Program-made: the position numbers and the translations under genes | Part shown: positions 9,944-19,689 of the stretch, one piece after another | Position numbering within the stretch: position 1 is the stretch's first letter | How the letters are laid out: every line of letters starts with the position of its first letter | Notes under the pieces: generated by a model | Databases searched by the model: none | The model's input: only the letters and a program-made list of their open reading frames with translations | Told to the model about the DNA's origin: nothing | NCBI RefSeq assembly: GCF_000612845.1 | Contig: NZ_CCAT010000009.1 | Location: forward strand, 1 to 64,000 | Direction: 5' to 3' | Source: Clostridium ihumii AP5 | GTDB lineage: Bacteria > Bacillota > Clostridia > Clostridiales > Clostridiaceae | DNA length: 64,000 bases

Positions 9944-9944
9944 A

Positions 9945-10424
9945 TTATTTATTTATTTCTACAACTAATTTTTCTATTTCTTCTTTTTTTATTTTAGATT
10001 CACTTTCTTTCTTTTTAGTTAGCATTTTTATTATAGTTTTTTCAAAAAAGTTCATCTTGTCAAAATCATATTCATAACCACAGTAACTTTTATATAAGAC
10101 TTTATCTAATAATTCTTTAGGGAAATTAGCATTCCATTGCTGTTCTAATTTCTTTTCGTCTTCCATTCCTGCACACATATAAAAATATAACTTCTTATCT
10201 TTTAAATAGCTCAAATTCTTTTCTATCCAATCCTTTAATGTCTTAGGTGCTTGTCCTGCTTTTATACCTGTTCCAATTACAACTTTATCTATTTCTTTTA
10301 GATTAAGTAATTTCCATTCCATTACATTTGCAACTTCTACTTCGCCATTTATTTTATCTTTAATCATATTTGCTACTTTTTCACTAGTTCCATAATTACT
10401 TCCGTAAACTATAGCTGTTTTCAT
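9945..10424 (-). CDS. Flavodoxin domain protein
   Basis: A 159-residue FMN-binding Rossmann-like protein. Residues 1-20 (MKTAIVYGSNYGTSEKVANM) form the phosphate-binding loop; VVIGTGIKAGQAPK and KLYFYMCAGM follow as later strands. It resembles the flavodoxin_5/HemG-like group, whose members pass electrons to unknown partners or oxidise protoporphyrinogen. The C-terminus is a Lys/Glu-rich tail. AGAGGAGTGG precedes the ATG. Single gene. Confidence 0.82.
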   Translation of the reverse strand: MKTAIVYGSNYGTSEKVANMIKDKINGEVEVANVMEWKLLNLKEIDKVVIGTGIKAGQAPKTLKDWIEKNLSYLKDKKLYFYMCAGMEDEKKLEQQWNANFPKELLDKVLYKSYCGYEYDFDKMNFFEKTIIKMLTKKKESESKIKKEEIEKLVVEINK

Positions 10425-10553
10425 AAAAAACCACTCCTCTATATAGACTCTCTATAATTTTTCTAATTTACATATAAATACATATTATATTAATTATTCT
10501 ATATTGTAAACACCTGATTATGTTTATTACTTATACATTTATTATAACACTTT

Positions 10554-10783
10554 GCAAGGTTGAAATCTGGCCTAATTATTAATTGAAAGTTGAGAATTGA
10601 AAATGATTTATAATATTATTTAATTCAATTTTTTCTCCTTCGTAGCTGAGACTTTAGTCTTGGTGGTCTTTGATACGAAATTAACATTCAAAATAACACT
10701 TTGCAAGGTTGAAACCTCGCCTACTTATTAATTGAAAATTAAAGATTGAAAATGACGTTATGTAAGAATGAATTCTCACCTAC
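10554..10783. repeat. Hairpin-core repeat cluster
   Basis: Four units at 10554-10575, 10641-10663, 10703-10724 and 10762-10783, with AGGTT/AACCT-type, AGACT/AGTCT and AGAAT/ATTCT stems. In the last unit the outer C and G are replaced by T and A together. Orientation of the GTAG/CTAC side alternates in part. Confidence 0.85.
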
Positions 10784-10855
10784 AAAATTTGGGACTTTAA
10801 TCTTGTCCGTGTTTTATTCATATATGATTTTACAAGGTTGAACTTTGTTTATAAT

Positions 10856-10888
10856 AAAAAACAGCTTTAAAATTTAAAAGCTGTTTTT
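10856..10888 (-). terminator. Terminator of the Na/Pi cotransporter gene
   Basis: AAAAACAGCTTT and AAAGCTGTTTTT arms with a short AT loop and T run, directly after the stop at 10910. Confidence 0.85.
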
Positions 10889-10909
10889 CTATTTCATTTA
10901 TGTATTAAA

Positions 10910-12538
10910 TTATGCATATGCTTTATGTTTCTTACCAGCTTTTATTGTTGCTATGTTATTAGCATGATCTCCTATTCTTTCAATGTTTGATAGTAAATCA
11001 AAGAACATAACACCTGAATCAGCTAAACACATTTTAGAGCTTAATCTTTTAATATTATTCTCTCTAAATTTAACTTCTAGCTCATCTATTTTTTCTTCCA
11101 TTTCTTCTGCTATATTCTCATTTATGCTTTCATGGTTTTCATAATTTTCTATTGCTAAATCCAATGCTCTTAATGTAGTTTCAAACATTTCCTTCACTTC
11201 ATCTATTGCATCTTCTGACATTTCAATTTTCTTATTACATTTCTCTAAAGCAAGTTCTGCTATGTTTTCTGAATGGTCACCTATTCTTTCTAAGTCATTT
11301 ATAGTATGATATATTTGACTTACCAATTTAGCATTTTCTTCTGGTAAATTCTGTTCTGAAAGCTCTACTAAATATTCTGTTATATCTTTTTCTAAAATAT
11401 TTATTGTATTTTCATTTTCATAAATCTTTTCAATATTTTCTTCTTTATCATTAAAGAAAGTATTCATGGCCAATTCAAAGTTTTCCTTAGCTTTTTTCGC
11501 CATTCTTATAGTTTCTTTAACAACTTGAGCACTAGCAACTACTGGAGTTTCTAGAAGATTTTTATCTAAATAGATTGCTCCTTGAATTTCTATTTCATCA
11601 TCCTTTTCTGGCAACATACGATCTACTAGTTTAACCACATATGTTGATACTGGAAGCATTACAACTGTTATAACAATATTAAATATAGTGTGTGCATTTG
11701 CTACTTGTCTTCCTAAATTATCAGGAGTCATATGTGCTACTATTTTTACAACTTGTGATACAAATGGTAAGAATAATATTGTTCCAAAAATCTTGAATAA
11801 TAAATGTATTAATGCTGCTTTTTTTGCAGTTCTATTAGCTGTTAATGATGCTATTATTGCAGTTACACATGTTCCTATGTTACAGCCTAGAACCATTGGG
11901 AATGCAACTTTCATATCTATAGTTCCCGCTGTAGCAAGTGCTACTAAAATTGCTGTTGTTGCTGATGAACTTTGTAGTACCGCTGTCATTACAACTCCTA
12001 CAAATACACCTAATAATGGATTAGTACCTACAACCAAAATAAAATTTTTAAAAGATTGTAATTCTGAAATTGGCTCCATTGAAGATGACATCATTCCCAT
12101 CCCCATAAATAATATACCAAATCCTACAGAAATTACTGCTAATTCTTTTGTTTTTTTCTTTTTAGCCGCCATCATAAGTATAGCACCTACGCCAATAAAT
12201 ATAGGTGCTACAACTTCTAGTTTAAAACTAACCATTTGAGCAGTTATAGTTGTACCTATATTAGATCCTAATATTACGCCTGTAGCTTGAGTTAAAGACA
12301 TAAGTCCTGCATTAACAAAACTAACAACCATAACAGTAGTCGCACTAGAACTTTGAATAATAGCAGTTACTATAGTACCTACAAATACTCCCATTAGTCT
12401 ATTACTTGTTATTTTTTCTAAAATACCCTTTAGACCTTCACCTGCTACATTCTCAAGTCCATCACCCATTAGTTTCATTCCATACAGAAATAAACCTAAT
12501 CCTCCAAAAATACCTGTAAAAATTTCAAAGTTACTCAT
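10910..12538 (-). CDS. Na/Pi cotransporter family protein with PhoU domain
   Basis: A 542-residue membrane protein. The N-terminal half has the two inverted Na/Pi cotransporter repeats with matching QSSSATT signatures (ITAIIQSSSATTVMV near residue 60 and MTAVLQSSSATTAIL near 188) and about eight to nine helices. The C-terminal 200 residues are a charged PhoU-like helical bundle with paired LERIGDHSENIAE and IERIGDHANNIA motifs. Likely moves phosphate with sodium, or regulates its flux. GAGAGG is about 14 bases from the ATG, a long spacing. A promoter at 12840-12868 would give a leader of almost 300 bases. Confidence 0.92.
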   Translation of the reverse strand: MSNFEIFTGIFGGLGLFLYGMKLMGDGLENVAGEGLKGILEKITSNRLMGVFVGTIVTAIIQSSSATTVMVVSFVNAGLMSLTQATGVILGSNIGTTITAQMVSFKLEVVAPIFIGVGAILMMAAKKKKTKELAVISVGFGILFMGMGMMSSSMEPISELQSFKNFILVVGTNPLLGVFVGVVMTAVLQSSSATTAILVALATAGTIDMKVAFPMVLGCNIGTCVTAIIASLTANRTAKKAALIHLLFKIFGTILFLPFVSQVVKIVAHMTPDNLGRQVANAHTIFNIVITVVMLPVSTYVVKLVDRMLPEKDDEIEIQGAIYLDKNLLETPVVASAQVVKETIRMAKKAKENFELAMNTFFNDKEENIEKIYENENTINILEKDITEYLVELSEQNLPEENAKLVSQIYHTINDLERIGDHSENIAELALEKCNKKIEMSEDAIDEVKEMFETTLRALDLAIENYENHESINENIAEEMEEKIDELEVKFRENNIKRLSSKMCLADSGVMFFDLLSNIERIGDHANNIATIKAGKKHKAYA

Positions 12539-12833
12539 AAAAAATTATTAATCCTCTCGCTTTATATTATTTATACACCATAACTATTTATCACCAACCA
12601 TTAAATACCATTAACTAACAAAATAATTGCATATATAGTTTATTCTTTTAACGGTGTATTCATCTTTTTAGGCGACCAATGCTCAAAATATTCATTTAAT
12701 ACGACTTTGGTACCCTATAAAACTTGATGTTTCCATCATTTTTTACTATAATATATTATTTTTTAGATCTTTTTTAAAGACCATCCCCCTTTATTAATTT
12801 ATTTTATAAATAGCTTTTTTTCAATCTATACCA
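12539..12833 (-). promoter_or_regulatory. Long structured leader of the Na/Pi cotransporter (unassigned)
   Basis: About 295 bases between the predicted start point and the ATG. On the minus strand it contains GATG-GAAA-CATC (GNRA tetraloop hairpin), a GGTCTTT/AAAGATC-like arm, and a block GGGTACCAAAGTCG ... ATTGGTCGCC in which ACCAA and TTGGT can pair. I compared it by eye with the common riboswitch consensus sequences I know and found no match. Confidence 0.4.
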
Positions 12834-12839
12834 ATTTAC

Positions 12840-12868
12840 AATTTATCATTCTAATTATATGCTGTCAA
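12840..12868 (-). promoter_or_regulatory. Sigma-A promoter of the Na/Pi cotransporter gene
   Basis: On the minus strand a perfect -35 TTGACA (12863-12868), a 17-base spacer and -10 TAAATT (12840-12845). It is the only good match in this intergenic region. Confidence 0.65.
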
Positions 12869-13011
12869 TGGTTTTCATTATTTAAAAAAATTCAAATCTT
12901 TCACAATTTGTAGTATTACTTATAATTTTTTCTATTTATTAAACATTTGAAATATATTGTTATTCTGGTAAAAAGTTAATTGAAAAGTTTTTATATTTTT
13001 TGATATTCTTT

Positions 13012-13353
13012 TTATTTTTCTACAGTTCTATCATTCCACTGAAATCTTAAAAATCTAGTTCCTTGAAAAGTTAAAATGCCCCACTCAAACTCTTCAAGTT
13101 CATAAAATATTCTTCTATTAACAACAAAGTTAACTTCACTACCCGTATCAAGCTTAAATTCAAGTTTAAATGTTTCATTATGATGCATAACATTATTTAC
13201 ATCCATAGTCATACTAACATCTTTTTTTCTATTTATAAGTTGTGCTTTGATAGATATAACTGGCGAATTTTCGTTTTTTACATATTGTCTAATTCCATTT
13301 ATAATTACAATTGCTAAAATTATAAAAAATAAAATTTGAAAAACTATAATCAT
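13012..13353 (-). CDS. DUF2500 domain-containing protein
   Basis: A 113-residue protein with one N-terminal membrane helix (FQILFFIILAIVIINGI), then a small beta-rich domain: SPVISIKAQLINRKKD, TFKLEFKLDTGSEVNFVVNRRIFYEL, GILTFQGTRFLRFQ. This order matches the DUF2500 family of anchored proteins of unknown role. AATGGAGG lies before the ATG. Single gene. Confidence 0.7.
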   Translation of the reverse strand: MIIVFQILFFIILAIVIINGIRQYVKNENSPVISIKAQLINRKKDVSMTMDVNNVMHHNETFKLEFKLDTGSEVNFVVNRRIFYELEEFEWGILTFQGTRFLRFQWNDRTVEK

Positions 13354-13533
13354 ATATTTACCTCCATTTGCTAATCAGCATAGTTCTTTATATTAGCATA
13401 TTCAAAATGTATATTGATTACCTTCATGTATTTTATATTTAATTTTGTTTACAATAAATTTAATGTTCTTAATTATAATTATGTAAACTAATTTAATAAT
13501 AGAATATATAATTTATTATGGCATCAAAAAACT

Positions 13534-14439
13534 CCAAGGTTGAAACCTTGGCTACGAAGAAAAAATTAAAGTTAATGAAACAATTTATTATGAATAACCC
13601 CTTGTATCATTTTCAATTAAAAATTGTAGGCGAGAATTTATTCTTGCATAACGTCATTTTACATATATTACTTCTAAATTTATATCTATATCAAAGTCCA
13701 CCAAGACTAAAGTCTCAGCTACCGATAAAAGCAAGTTTAATTAAAAGTCCCAACTTTTGTAGGCGAGGTTTTAACCTTGCATAACGTCATTTTAATGTAT
13801 TACTTCTAATTTCAAATCCATATCAAAATTCACCAAGACTAAAGTCTCGGCTACGAATAAAAGCAAGTTTAATTAAAAGTCCCAACTTTTGTAGGCGAGG
13901 TTTTAACCTTGCATAACATCTTTTTACATATTATTTTTCAATTTCTATTCTGTTAGTGACTGACTTTACTTGCTTATATAAGTATATTATTTAAAAAGAT
14001 AATTAATTATAAAAAGGTAATTAGTCTATAATATGTCCGTCCCTCTTGTTGATTGGTATATTTAAGGATGAATCCAGTAAAATTTAGCAAGGATATATTC
14101 CCATATCAAAGTCTGCCAAGACTGAAGTCTCGGCTACGAATAAAAGCAAGTTTAATTGAAAGCACCAACTTTTGTAGGCGAGAATTCATTCTTGCTTAAC
14201 GTCATTTTTAATATATTATTTCTTATTTTACATCCATATCAAAATCCGCCAAGACTGAAGTCTCAGCTACGAAAAGAAAATAAAAAAACACCAAGGTTAA
14301 AACCTCGGCTACGTTGGATATCAAATCAAAAACCCCAACTATCGTAATCGAGAATTTATTCTACTTAACGTTATTTTACATATATTATTTCTTATTTTAC
14401 ATCCATATCATAGTCCGCCAAGACTGAAGTCTCAGCTAC
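13534..14439. repeat. Hairpin-core repeat array 1
   Basis: About 12 units: forward (CCAAG...CTACG) at 13534, 13700, 13833, 14116, 14249, 14290 and 14418; reverse (GTAGGCG...CTTGC) at 13625, 13759, 13891, 14174 and 14343 (decayed). Each unit is about 22 bases with a short palindromic core. Forward and reverse units mostly alternate, separated by two recurrent spacers, one of about 35 bases (AAAGCAAGTTTAATTGAAAG type) and one of about 50 (AACGTCATTTTACATATATT type). Reading frames across this array are artefacts of the repeat. Confidence 0.92.
13938..14110 (+). repeat. Second interspersed repeat, copy 1 ('element C')
   Basis: Shares long stretches with 22828-23000: GTGACTGACTTTACTTG-like start, TATAAAAAGGTAATTAG, TATAATATGTCCGTCCCTCT, TTGATTGGTAT, and TAGCAAGGATAT at the end. 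It is always joined on its right to a forward hairpin-core unit. A TATAAT sits inside it, so it might be transcribed. Confidence 0.7.
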
Positions 14440-14473
14440 AGTACATAAATCAAATAGCACAAATACAATAAGA

Positions 14474-14513
14474 AAAGCAACATAAATCTAAAATATTTGA
14501 TTTATGTTGCTTC
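14474..14513 (-). terminator. Terminator of the Uup-like ABC-F gene
   Basis: AAGCAACATAAATC and GATTTATGTTGCTT form a perfect 14-bp stem around an AT loop, with T-rich flanks, just after the stop at 14518. Confidence 0.87.
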
Positions 14514-14517
14514 TTTT

Positions 14518-16434
14518 TTAACTATTTTTTTGTTCTTCTATTTTATCTGCAAGTTCATTTAAATAAACCCATCTTTCCATAAGTTCATCTAGTTCACTTT
14601 TTAATGTTTCTTGACTATTTAATAACTCTTGTAGTTTTACAAAATTACTTCCATTCTTCCCTATTTCTATCTCAACATTTTCTATTTCTTCTTCTTTCGC
14701 TGCAATTTTATCATCTATTTCTTCATATTCTTTCATTTCTTTATAAGAAAATTTAAGTGTCTTCTCTCTTTTTTTATTTTTATAATCATTATCCTTAGGC
14801 TTTTCTTCTTTTTTAGCTTCTTCTACTTCTTTTAAAAACTTTTCTTGATAGTCTTTGTAGTCACTATAATTTCCTGTAATTTCTACTATCTCACCATTAC
14901 CTCTAAATGAGAATATTTTATTAGCTATTCTATCTAAGAAATATCTATCATGGGAAACCGTTATAACTGCTCCATTAAATTCTTCTAAATATTCCTCTAA
15001 TATATTTAAAGTATCTATATCTAGATCGTTTGTAGGCTCATCTAGAAATAATACATTGGGACTTTCCATAAGTATTTTTAAAAGATATAGTCTTCTTCTT
15101 TCTCCACCTGATAATTTATTTATAGGTGTATATTGACTTGGTCCTTCAAACAAAAATCTTTCAAGCATTTGAGATGCAGAAATACTTGTTCCATCGTTAG
15201 TAACTACAAATTCTGCACTTTCTTTTATGTAGTCTATAGCTCTTAAATCATAATCCATTTCCTCATTTTCTTGCGAAAAATACCCAAGTTTCACTGTTTC
15301 TCCAAAAGATATTTCTCCACTATCTGCTTCTAACTTGTTACTTAACATATTTAAAAGTGTAGATTTTCCCATTCCGTTATTTCCTATTATACCCACTCTA
15401 TCTTCTTTAGTAGCTATATAACTAAAATCTTTTATTAAATGTTTATCCCCAAAGCTTTTACTTATATTATCTACTTCTATAATTTTTTTACCAAGTCTAC
15501 TGCTTCCTGTACTTATATTAACTTTTTCATCATTAACTTCAATTTTTCCATTTTTAATTTCTTCAAATCTATCAAGTCTTGCCTTTTGTTTTGTACTTCT
15601 AGCCTTTGCCCCTCTTTTTACCCATTCAAGTTCTCTTCTATATAGGTTTTGTCTTTTTCTTTCTAAGCTTTGTTGCATTTCCATACGCTCTATTCTTTTT
15701 TCTACGAACATAGAATAGTTTCCATCGTATGTATATAAATTTCCTTTTTCAATTTCAAATATTTTATTTACAACTCTATCTAAAAAGTATCTATCGTGTG
15801 TAATCATAAGTAATGCACACTTACGAACCTTTAATTCATTTTCAAGCCATTCAATTGCTTCATTATCCATATGATTTGTAGGCTCGTCTAAGATTAAAAG
15901 GTCACACTTTGCAATTAAACTACTAGCGAGTGCAATTCTTTTTCTTTGACCACCAGATAAGTTTTTAACTTTTTCATTAAAATCATTTATTTTAAGTTTT
16001 GTAAGAATTCTCTTAGCATCACTTTCTATTTGCCATCCATTTAAAGCATCCATTTTACTTTGAAGTGTTGTAAGCCTTTTTTGAAGATTTTCATTCATAC
16101 TATCTTTTTCTAATTTATAAAGTACCTCTTCATACTCTCTTAAAACCTTCATAACTTCTGAAGATCCTTTAAAAACTAAATCTAAAACATTGTCTTCATC
16201 ATCATAAAAAACTTCTTGAGTTAAATATTCAATTCTAAGTCCATTCATTTTTACAACATTTCCATTGTCGTAAGACTCAATACCTGCAACAATTTTTAAA
16301 AGTGTTGATTTTCCAGCACCATTAACTCCTATAATACCTATTTTATCTTCGCTAGAAATTGTTAATTTTATATCATCTAATAAAACCTTATCACTATAGC
16401 TTTTCGTTATATTATCTAAAGTAATTAAATTCAT
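14518..16434 (-). CDS. ABC-F family ATPase (Uup/EttA-like translation factor)
   Basis: A soluble 638-residue protein with two ABC domains and no membrane segment. Walker A sites are GVNGAGKST (about 36-44) and GNNGMGKST (about 351-359); signatures are LSGGQRKR and LSGGERRR; DEPTNHMD and DEPTNDLD are the Walker B regions. An arginine/lysine-rich P-site linker lies between them. The C-terminal 100 residues are a charged coiled coil as in Uup. ABC-F proteins bind the ribosomal E site. AAAGGATGG precedes the ATG; promoter at 16537-16565. Confidence 0.9.
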   Translation of the reverse strand: MNLITLDNITKSYSDKVLLDDIKLTISSEDKIGIIGVNGAGKSTLLKIVAGIESYDNGNVVKMNGLRIEYLTQEVFYDDEDNVLDLVFKGSSEVMKVLREYEEVLYKLEKDSMNENLQKRLTTLQSKMDALNGWQIESDAKRILTKLKINDFNEKVKNLSGGQRKRIALASSLIAKCDLLILDEPTNHMDNEAIEWLENELKVRKCALLMITHDRYFLDRVVNKIFEIEKGNLYTYDGNYSMFVEKRIERMEMQQSLERKRQNLYRRELEWVKRGAKARSTKQKARLDRFEEIKNGKIEVNDEKVNISTGSSRLGKKIIEVDNISKSFGDKHLIKDFSYIATKEDRVGIIGNNGMGKSTLLNMLSNKLEADSGEISFGETVKLGYFSQENEEMDYDLRAIDYIKESAEFVVTNDGTSISASQMLERFLFEGPSQYTPINKLSGGERRRLYLLKILMESPNVLFLDEPTNDLDIDTLNILEEYLEEFNGAVITVSHDRYFLDRIANKIFSFRGNGEIVEITGNYSDYKDYQEKFLKEVEEAKKEEKPKDNDYKNKKREKTLKFSYKEMKEYEEIDDKIAAKEEEIENVEIEIGKNGSNFVKLQELLNSQETLKSELDELMERWVYLNELADKIEEQKNS

Positions 16435-16536
16435 ATGTTACCATCCTTTATTTTATATTTATCTAAGAATAAAGCACGTTTTCTACATGCGATTATTTAT
16501 ATATTTTTAAAATCAAATTATACATCATATCCTTAT

Positions 16537-16565
16537 ATTATAGTATATATAATATTTTTGCACAA
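16537..16565 (-). promoter_or_regulatory. Promoter of the Uup-like ABC-F gene
   Basis: Minus strand TTGTGC (16560-16565), 17-base spacer, perfect TATAAT (16537-16542). Start point about 95 bases before the ATG. Confidence 0.65.
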
Positions 16566-16639
16566 ACAACAATGAATTTTAAAATTCTTCTCCCCTTCCT
16601 AGCTGAACATTTCAAAATAATATATCAAAATAACGTTTT

Positions 16640-16786
16640 GCAAGGTTAAAACCTCGCCTACTTTATTAATTGAAAGTTGAAAATTGAAGATTGAAAATTA
16701 TATTATGCAAGAATAAATTCTCGCCTACAAAGGTTGGGGCTTTCAATTCAACCTCTGTTTTTCTCGTAGCTGAGACTTTAGTCTTA
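16640..16786. repeat. Hairpin-core repeat cluster
   Basis: Three units: 16640-16661 (AGGTT/AACCT stem), 16707-16728 (AGAAT/ATTCT stem) and 16765-16786 (AGACT/AGTCT stem). A tract of AATTGAAAGTTGAAAATTGA lies between the first two. It fills the space between msrAB's terminator and the ABC-F promoter. Confidence 0.88.
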
Positions 16787-16826
16787 AAAGTTCTTGATAC
16801 GGGAATATATTTTTAAAATAATAAAA

Positions 16827-16866
16827 AAACTCCAATTAAAAGAGTTTAATCTTTAATTGGAGTTTT
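16827..16866 (-). terminator. Terminator of msrAB
   Basis: AAAACTCCAATTAAA and TTTAATTGGAGTTTT arms with loop, followed by T residues on the minus strand, adjacent to the stop at 16870. Confidence 0.88.
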
Positions 16867-16869
16867 ATA

Positions 16870-17826
16870 TTATTTTTCTAATAAATCTAGACTATATCCT
16901 TCTTCTTGCATTTTGTGTTTAGGCACAAACCTAAGTGCTGCTGAGTTAATACAATATCTAAGACCACCTTTATCTTTTGGTCCATCTTCAAAAACATGAC
17001 CTAAATGTGAATTGCTATGAGTGCTTCTAACTTCTATTCTAAACATATCGTGTGAAAAATCATGTTTTTCTCTAATATGCCCATCATTTATAGCACGTGA
17101 AAAAGAAGGCCAACCACATCCTGCGTCAAATTTATCTTTTGAAGAGAATAATGGTTTTCCACTTATAATATCAACATATATTCCTTCTTCAAAATTATCA
17201 AAATACTCATTATCATGAGGTGGTTCTGTACCATTTTCTTGTGTTACATAATACTGCATTTTAGTAAGTTTCTCTTTAAGTTCTTCTTTATTACAGCCAC
17301 AATTATTCCAAGTATCTTCTATAAAAGCCTCTCTTCCTGAGCCTTTATAATACAACTTATATTTTAATGGTTGTTTTTTATAATAATCTTGGTGATACTC
17401 CTCGCCAACATAAAAATCATTAGCTTCTTTTATTTCTGTTGCAATTGGTGTTTTGAACTTTTTACTTTTTTCTAAATCATCTTTGTATTTGGTTGCAATT
17501 TCTTTTTGTTCATTATCAATATAGAAAATAGCTGTTTTATAGCTTTCCCCTCTATCATTAAACTGTCCCCCTACATCAGTTGGATCTATATTTCTAAAAA
17601 ATATATCAACTAAATCATAGTAGCTTATTTCATCTTCATCATAAGTTACTCTAACCCCTTCATAATGACCAGTATTTTCTCTTAAAACCTCTTCATATGT
17701 TGGATTTTTCTTATGTCCACCAGTATATCCAACTTCAACTTTTAAAACTCCATGACATTTATCAAAGGGTTTTACCATGCACCAAAAACACCCACCTGCA
17801 AAAATAGCTTTCTTCACTTTACCCAT
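16870..17826 (-). CDS. msrAB: Bifunctional peptide-methionine sulfoxide reductase MsrA/MsrB
   Basis: Fusion of both stereospecific repair enzymes in about 318 residues. MsrA (about 1-160) begins [11 protein letters not shown] with the catalytic Cys; MsrB (about 190-315) ends with [10 protein letters not shown] and [12 protein letters not shown], carrying its catalytic Cys. The CxxC pairs that bind zinc in many MsrB proteins are absent ([21 protein letters not shown]), so this is the zinc-free type. The frame extends to 17898, but GTGAGGTGATATAT lies directly before ATG 17826. Cytoplasmic; no signal peptide. Confidence 0.93.
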   Translation of the reverse strand: MGKVKKAIFAGGCFWCMVKPFDKCHGVLKVEVGYTGGHKKNPTYEEVLRENTGHYEGVRVTYDEDEISYYDLVDIFFRNIDPTDVGGQFNDRGESYKTAIFYIDNEQKEIATKYKDDLEKSKKFKTPIATEIKEANDFYVGEEYHQDYYKKQPLKYKLYYKGSGREAFIEDTWNNCGCNKEELKEKLTKMQYYVTQENGTEPPHDNEYFDNFEEGIYVDIISGKPLFSSKDKFDAGCGWPSFSRAINDGHIREKHDFSHDMFRIEVRSTHSNSHLGHVFEDGPKDKGGLRYCINSAALRFVPKHKMQEEGYSLDLLEK

Positions 17827-17994
17827 ATATATCACCTCACATTTATTATTAAGCATTGTAAGTGTAAGGTTCCAAATTGAAAATAACATGCTTATCAAAT
17901 GACAATGATTAAGTTACATTTTATATCCATTATCATATTTGGAACCAAATTTAAATTAACAATTAAAATAATACTTTAAATTAAATATTAAAAT

Positions 17995-19689
17995 TTAAAT
18001 CTTTTTTAACTCCCAAAGTATATTTTTATATTCTTCATCTAAAGTCATATATTCTTCACTTTCTTTTTGTACATTACAAAGCTTTCCTAATACATAGCTT
18101 AACCTATTTTTTAAAATCATTTCATTTTCTTTAGATTTATCTTGATTTTTTTTATTTATATATTCATCAAAAGTATATTCGTATCTATTTATTGTATTAT
18201 TTTCAAATACTAACAATTTTGATGAAATTTTTGTAAGCATGTATCTATCATGTGTTACCAATATTATAGTTCCACTATATTTATCTAATGCATCTTCAAG
18301 TTCTTCTCTAACATGCAAGTCTATATGATTAGTAGGTTCATCTAATATTAAAACTTCACAATTATTTTTAATCATAAGAAGGAGTTTAATTTTCATCCTT
18401 TCACCATGACTTAAAGAACTTAAATTTTTACTTAAATCATCTGTAGTAAAACCCATTTGGAAAAGTTCTCTTCTTAAAATCCCTTCTTCCTCTCTAGATT
18501 TATAAGAAAATAATTCTATAATCTTCTTAGCTTCTTTAAGTTCTGGGATTTCTTGACTCATATAACCAATTTTTGCATTAGGATTTAAATTTATTTCACC
18601 ATCCACTTGAATTTCTCTTAAAATGGCTTTTATTAATGTGGTTTTACCACATCCATTTTTCCCAATCAAAGCTATTTTTTCTCCTCTTTTAATATAAAAA
18701 GAGCTATTTTTAAATAAGACTTTGCCATTAAAAGATTTACTAATATTTTTTGCTTTTAATATTAATGTTCCCTTGTTTTCTCCATTGTTAACATTAAAGT
18801 TTATACTCTTTTCTTTCTTTGGCTTCTTTACTCCTTCTACTTCTATTTTCTCAAGTTTTTTTATTCTAGACTTAACTTGTATATCTTTTTTCTTTGCTTT
18901 AACTCTAAAATATTCTTTAACGCCCTTTTTCCCTCCAATTGTACTTGCCTTTTTAGTAGAGTCTCTATGAGCTTTTTCTGACCAAGATTTTAAAGTTTCT
19001 ATTTGATTTTCTATATTTTTTTTATATTTCTCTTGTTCTCTATATCTATGCAATGTATTTATATATATTCGTTTCTTCTCATCCCTATAAAAAGAGTAGT
19101 TACCTTTATACTCTTTACATATGCCATCTTCTATTTCAATTGTTTTATTAGTTGTTTTATCTAAAAAATACCTATCATGTGAAATTATTAAAATAGTATT
19201 TTTATAATAACTTATTCTCTTTATTAAATACTCTATTCCATCATAATCTAGATTATTAGTTGGTTCATCTAAAATTAACATATCGTAATTTTTTGAAAAC
19301 AAATATGCAAGTGATAATTTAGTTTTTTCCCCTCCACTAAGACTTCTTATTCTATCTTCATTTAGTAAATTTTCTGCATTACTAATTCCAAGCTCACTAC
19401 ATATTTTTAAAAACTCTTTTTTAATAACCACACTTTTATTAAAAAGTTCTTCATCATAACTTGATTGATTTAAATAGCCTATATTCATATTTTTCATATG
19501 CCAATTTAAATTTCCACCATCTAAAGGATAAATTCCTTTTATTATTTTAACTAACGTTGTCTTTCCTACTCCATTGTCTCCAACTATCCCTATCCTATCT
19601 CCAGTAAATATATCTAAATTAATATTTTTTAATATATCAAATTCTCCAAAATTCTTTTTTATATTTCTACACTCTAATATGACTGACAT
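17995..19689 (-). CDS. ABC-F family ribosomal protection-type protein (probable antibiotic resistance)
   Basis: A 564-residue tandem ABC ATPase without membrane helices: GDNGVGKTT and GKNGCGKTT Walker A loops, LSGGEKTK and LSHGERMK signatures, DEPTNNLD and DEPTNHID. The linker (about residues 200-290) is long and very basic (KSWSEKAHRDSTKKA, then GVKEYFRVKAKKKD), as in the Vga/VmlR/CplR class that removes lincosamides, pleuromutilins or streptogramins from the ribosome. That assignment is from recall of the linker style. AAAGGTGATTTT precedes the ATG. A leader of about 590 bases carries a putative attenuator, which supports drug-inducible expression. Confidence 0.82.
   Translation of the reverse strand: MSVILECRNIKKNFGEFDILKNINLDIFTGDRIGIVGDNGVGKTTLVKIIKGIYPLDGGNLNWHMKNMNIGYLNQSSYDEELFNKSVVIKKEFLKICSELGISNAENLLNEDRIRSLSGGEKTKLSLAYLFSKNYDMLILDEPTNNLDYDGIEYLIKRISYYKNTILIISHDRYFLDKTTNKTIEIEDGICKEYKGNYSFYRDEKKRIYINTLHRYREQEKYKKNIENQIETLKSWSEKAHRDSTKKASTIGGKKGVKEYFRVKAKKKDIQVKSRIKKLEKIEVEGVKKPKKEKSINFNVNNGENKGTLILKAKNISKSFNGKVLFKNSSFYIKRGEKIALIGKNGCGKTTLIKAILREIQVDGEINLNPNAKIGYMSQEIPELKEAKKIIELFSYKSREEEGILRRELFQMGFTTDDLSKNLSSLSHGERMKIKLLLMIKNNCEVLILDEPTNHIDLHVREELEDALDKYSGTIILVTHDRYMLTKISSKLLVFENNTINRYEYTFDEYINKKNQDKSKENEMILKNRLSYVLGKLCNVQKESEEYMTLDEEYKNILWELKKI

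Noticed and set aside
11688..12239. 183-codon frame opposite the Na/Pi cotransporter gene
   Set aside because: Shadow of the hydrophobic codons; no family features.
13518..14347. Open frames across hairpin array 1 with repeated peptides such as PPRLKSQLR
   Set aside because: They only translate the repeat units; the same peptides recur in other arrays and there is no ribosome site.
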